A stretch of 64,000 bases of DNA from Gemmataceae bacterium (GTDB lineage: Bacteria > Planctomycetota > Planctomycetia > Gemmatales > Gemmataceae): NCBI GenBank assembly GCA_003136315.1, contig PLDW01000518.1, positions 1-64,000 on the forward strand. The letters run 5' to 3'. This document shows, piece by piece, positions 60,529-64,000 of the stretch. The notes under the pieces were generated by a model. The model had not been told where the DNA came from, made no database searches, and saw only the letters and a list, made by a program, of their open reading frames with translations. The translations under genes were made by a program, and so were the position numbers. Positions within the stretch are counted from its first letter, which is position 1. Every line of letters begins with the position of its first letter.

Positions 60529-61706
60529 ATACTTCGCTTGGGGATGAATGAGCCATTTTGACTGTATGTCGTGTCGGGATACAAAATCTCCGCGAACTGC
60601 CTGTGACGTTTGTCTGACCCGGAGAGTTTTGGATGGCATGGTATCGGATCGCCTTGCCGACCAAAGAGCAAGAAGTGGTGAACGCCGAACGCGATTCCCA
60701 CCCTGATGTCCATGTCCGTCGCAAGATGCTCGTCCTCTGGTTGCTCCACTGCGGGCTCACCCGCGAACTGGCTGCCACCATCGCTGGCCTCGGCCGCGTG
60801 ACCGTTCAGCGATACGTCGCGGCGTACCGCAACGGCGGCTTGGATGGGCTGCGGCAATGGGATGTGAGCGGCCCAGTCAGCGATCTGGCCGCTCACACTG
60901 ACGCGATCCGCGACTCCCTCACCACGACTCCGGTTCGAACCGTGGCCGAAGCGTGTGAGCGGATCGAGAAACTGCCGGCCTGAGCCGCCGTCCGAGTCAG
61001 GTCCGCGTGTTCCTCAAGGGGCTGGGCTTCAAGTGGCGGCGGACCCGGGCCATCCCAATCCCGCCCAAAAAAACTTACCCGAGCACATCCGAGATCAAAA
61101 AGCGTTCCTGGACACCGAACTGAGGCCGCGGTTGGATGAGGCGGTTACTGGGAAGCGGAACGTCCTGTTCGTGGACGCCGCCCATTTCGTCTTCGGGACG
61201 TTTTTGTGTTCCCTGTGGTCGATCGCCCGAATCGTGGTGCGGGCGACGTCGGGACGGCAGAGGTTCAATGTCCTCGGGGCGTGGAACGCCTGCACTCAGG
61301 AGTTGATCTCGATCACCAATATCACCGTCGTCAACACCGACACGATGTGCGAGTTGTTGAAAGCCGTGGCCAGTCGGGGGTTGGTCGGGCCAATCACCCT
61401 GATCCTGGACAACGCCCGGTATCAGCGAAACGACATCGTGAAGGGACTGGCCAAGGTGTTGGGAATCGAATTGTTGTTTTTGCCCTCGTACTCCCCGAAT
61501 CTGAACCTGATCGAAAGGTTATGGCGGTTCACCAAGCGGCAGGCTGCATACGGGAAATATTACCCGAGTTTCGCGGATTTTCGGGCGGCCATCCAGAATG
61601 TTCTGGAGGGCGTCCCCGCGAAACACGCCAGCGACCTACAATCGCTGATGACGCTCAATTTCCAGGTGTTTGACGATGTCTCACTCCTGGCCGCGTAGAG
61701 TATAGC
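60529..61706 (+). mobile_element. IS630-family insertion sequence
   Basis: IS630 HTH and DDE regions; TA next to both putative ends (agtTA|tacttcgc..gagta|TAgcac); ends only weakly inverted. Confidence 0.6.
60633..61698 (+). pseudogene. IS630-family transposase, split by two -1 frameshifts
   Basis: ELAATIAGLGRVTVQRYVAAYRNGGLDGL; FLKGLGFKWRRTRAIPIPPKK (third frame); NVLFVDAAHFVFG..LILDNARYQRNDIVKGLAKVLGIELLFLPSYSPNLNLIERLWRFTKRQA. Confidence 0.85.
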
Positions 61707-62569
61707 ACACGGCGGTGACGACGCGCTCGAACGAGCCGGAATACACCGGTCGGCAGGTGAGCAGATGTTCGACCGCTTCCCCCCGGATACCACTGCGCGG
61801 CCACAGCACCCAGCCGGCCGAAGTTCCAGTCGCTCAGGAAGTATTCCGGCAACTGCGCGGGAAGCAACTCGCAGTAACGGTAAGCGTTCGGGTTCGGGTT
61901 GGCGTGGCTGTGCTCGAAAACCAACTCGGTTGCGCCGCCGGCCTCGCGTACTCCAGTCAGCCGCCACTGGAAGTCATCTCCGAGCCACGTCACCACAACG
62001 ACGCGGAGGCACTCTGCGTCGATCAGAACAGTGGGTCGGTCGTTGCCCGCCGGCACCGTCGCCTCGACGAACGGGGGTGACTGCGAGTCCGACTTCACCA
62101 TCCCCAAGTACGTGGCGAACGAGCGCTCCACCCAGGAAGGATTAGACTTGAAGATGCGACCGGGGAACACCCGCTCGAGGATCGCGAACGTGCGGAAGTG
62201 CTCGTTCCGCTGGTAATGGTCGCTGATGGGGTACACACGGCATGTGCCCTCGTGACAGAGCAACTCGACCGCCAGCGCGGGGCACTCATTGGACGCGTCG
62301 TCAGCCGAGCCGAGTTTCACGTCGATGAGAAAGCGCACCGGCCAGCGGGTGCCGGCACCGCGGGCGAGTGCAACGAACTGCGTTCGGAGGGCACGGCATT
62401 CGTCACCGTGGCGGCCGGCGAAGGTGCTGCGGTACGGGATCGCGACCGTCCACACCGACTCGTCCGCCGCTCGGCTGAACGGGGTGTCGATCTTACTCAA
62501 TCGCTTCTCGCCGTCGTCAAGGACGACGACCCGCGGGTACGCATACGCGGCGAACATGCCAAGCAACAC
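61655..62569 (-). CDS. Hypothetical protein, C-terminus likely replaced by the IS630 end
   Basis: 304-aa ORF whose last codons (..YSTRPGVRHRQTPGN) are read from IS630 sequence. Confidence 0.55.
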   Translation of the reverse strand: MLLGMFAAYAYPRVVVLDDGEKRLSKIDTPFSRAADESVWTVAIPYRSTFAGRHGDECRALRTQFVALARGAGTRWPVRFLIDVKLGSADDASNECPALAVELLCHEGTCRVYPISDHYQRNEHFRTFAILERVFPGRIFKSNPSWVERSFATYLGMVKSDSQSPPFVEATVPAGNDRPTVLIDAECLRVVVVTWLGDDFQWRLTGVREAGGATELVFEHSHANPNPNAYRYCELLPAQLPEYFLSDWNFGRLGAVAAQWYPGGSGRTSAHLPTGVFRLVRARRHRRVLYSTRPGVRHRQTPGN

Positions 62570-62572
62570 GTC

Positions 62573-62824
62573 TCACGCGCCCCACGGGTCGGCGGGCAGC
62601 GTGCAATTGCGAGGTTCTGTCCAGTGCACATCGGCCGCTGCCGGGCGAGCCCGATAGTCGTCCACGAATAGCACCGGCAGTTTCGGGGAGCGCAGATATA
62701 AGTCCGACAACCAGCTTCGGACGGTCGCTTTGTCCGTGTCGGTTGTCACGGTCGCGAACACTACAATATGCAATGAATCGTTCGGATACAGCGTCGCGAA
62801 TGCCTCATCATAGAACACCAGCAC
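62573..62824 (-). CDS. Hypothetical protein
   Basis: 83-aa ORF immediately upstream of and probably coupled to 61655-62569. Confidence 0.45.
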   Translation of the reverse strand: MLVFYDEAFATLYPNDSLHIVVFATVTTDTDKATVRSWLSDLYLRSPKLPVLFVDDYRARPAAADVHWTEPRNCTLPADPWGA

Positions 62825-62909
62825 TAGTTTGATTTAGGCGTTTGCATGCTCGTCCCCGAGCGCGCACCGCGGTATCATGGATGACAGTCACCTTGAGCAT
62901 CGGGCGTCC

Positions 62910-63977
62910 TCAGTCGTCGTCCGGGTAGTAACTCGTCAGCGTCGGGTAAGCTTTCCATAGCTCGGGGTATAGTTCACGGAGTCGCTTGGCATTCCGCCGC
63001 ATGGTCGAGCGGTCGGCGAAGCCGAGGAGTTGCCGCGCCGCCTCCTTGGAACCGCGGGCGCGGTCGAGTGCTTCGGCGAACACTTCGATCTGGGCGTGCG
63101 CCGCCCTGCGATCGAAGTCCAGCCCGCAGGCCGCCGGTTCCACCGGCGCACTCAGGAGCCACGGCCCGACCAGCTCGGCCGGGATCACTTCAGTCGGGCA
63201 CAGCGTCGCGGCCCGCTGCACGATGTTGTCCAACTCGCGCACGTTGCCCGGCCACGCATACCCGATCAGGCGATCCACCGCCACTGGGTCGAAGCGGCGG
63301 GCAGCGCACGGCACGCGGTCGCGGAACCGGTCGAGGCAATGCTGTGCTAGCAGCGGCACGTCCAGCAGGCGCTCGCGCAGCGGCGGAACTGACAGCCGCA
63401 GGACGTTCAACCGGTAGTACAGGTCGGACCGAAACCGCTGGTCGCGAACCGCCGCTTCCGGGTCGCGGTTGGACGCGGCGATCACCCGCACGTCGATACC
63501 GCGCTCGCTCGTACCGCCGATCCGCCGCACCCGTCGTTCCTGCAAGACTCGCAGCAGCTTTGCCTGCGACTCGAGCGGCAACTCGGTCACTTCGTCAAGA
63601 AGGAGCGTACCGCCGTGAGCCTGCTCGAACAGCCCCGGTCGCATCCGGTCGGAGCCGGTGTACGCACCCTTTTCCGCACCAAACAGCTCCGCCTCCACCA
63701 ACGACCCAGGCAGCGCCGCGCAGTTCACGGCGACGAACGGGCCGTCCTTCCGCGGGCTGGCGCGGTGAATTCCCTGCGCCACGACCTCCTTACCTGCGCC
63801 CGATTCGCCTGTGATAAAGACCGTCGCCTCGCTGGCCGCGTATGCCAAGAGCATCGCCTTTAACGACCGCATCGGCTCGGACTCGCCGACCAGTTCCGAC
63901 CCTTCGTAGCGGTCCAGCCGGTCGCGCAACACCACCGTTTGCGAACGGAGGCGGCGACGCTCGAGGAGCGCCTCCAC
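62910..63977 (-). CDS. Sigma54-dependent AAA+ activator (NtrC-like), N-terminus possibly beyond the window
   Basis: ESGAGKEVVAQGIHRAS (Walker A), GAEKGAYTGSDRMRPGLFEQAHGGTLLLDEV, RFRSDLYYRLNVLRLSVPPLRER, YAWPGNVREL. Confidence 0.9.
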   Translation of the reverse strand: MEALLERRRLRSQTVVLRDRLDRYEGSELVGESEPMRSLKAMLLAYAASEATVFITGESGAGKEVVAQGIHRASPRKDGPFVAVNCAALPGSLVEAELFGAEKGAYTGSDRMRPGLFEQAHGGTLLLDEVTELPLESQAKLLRVLQERRVRRIGGTSERGIDVRVIAASNRDPEAAVRDQRFRSDLYYRLNVLRLSVPPLRERLLDVPLLAQHCLDRFRDRVPCAARRFDPVAVDRLIGYAWPGNVRELDNIVQRAATLCPTEVIPAELVGPWLLSAPVEPAACGLDFDRRAAHAQIEVFAEALDRARGSKEAARQLLGFADRSTMRRNAKRLRELYPELWKAYPTLTSYYPDDD

Positions 63978-64000
63978 CTTCGCGACGAGCAGGTCGATTC

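Noticed and set aside
1-64000. CRISPR array, retron or diversity-generating retroelement
   Set aside because: No regularly spaced direct repeats, reverse transcriptase or template/variable repeat pairs were seen

Overview
This is a high-GC window, probably from a planctomycete of the Gemmata type (inferred from gene style only). It has a conserved-looking left edge: DedA, FabI-type enoyl-ACP reductase, an archaeal DacZ-like diadenylate cyclase and tRNA-Leu(TAG). The rest is accessory DNA. It includes KptA, five toxin-antitoxin-like modules, six large histidine kinases (most of them hybrids) plus three stand-alone receiver proteins, stress and envelope genes, decayed genes, IS66 and IS630 elements, MITE-like repeats and a ~1.4 kb direct duplication. 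The most interesting locus is at about 52.67-56.59 kb. It is a translationally coupled two-gene operon encoding a long prokaryotic Argonaute with an apparently inactive PIWI domain and a SEFIR-domain effector that carries an unrecognised N-terminal domain. The operon is preceded by a 21-bp perfect inverted repeat. The effector gene has a well-placed internal Shine-Dalgarno/ATG that could give a SEFIR-only product. VapBC-type modules and IS debris lie on either side, which fits a defence island. All family calls come from reading motifs; no database search was run.
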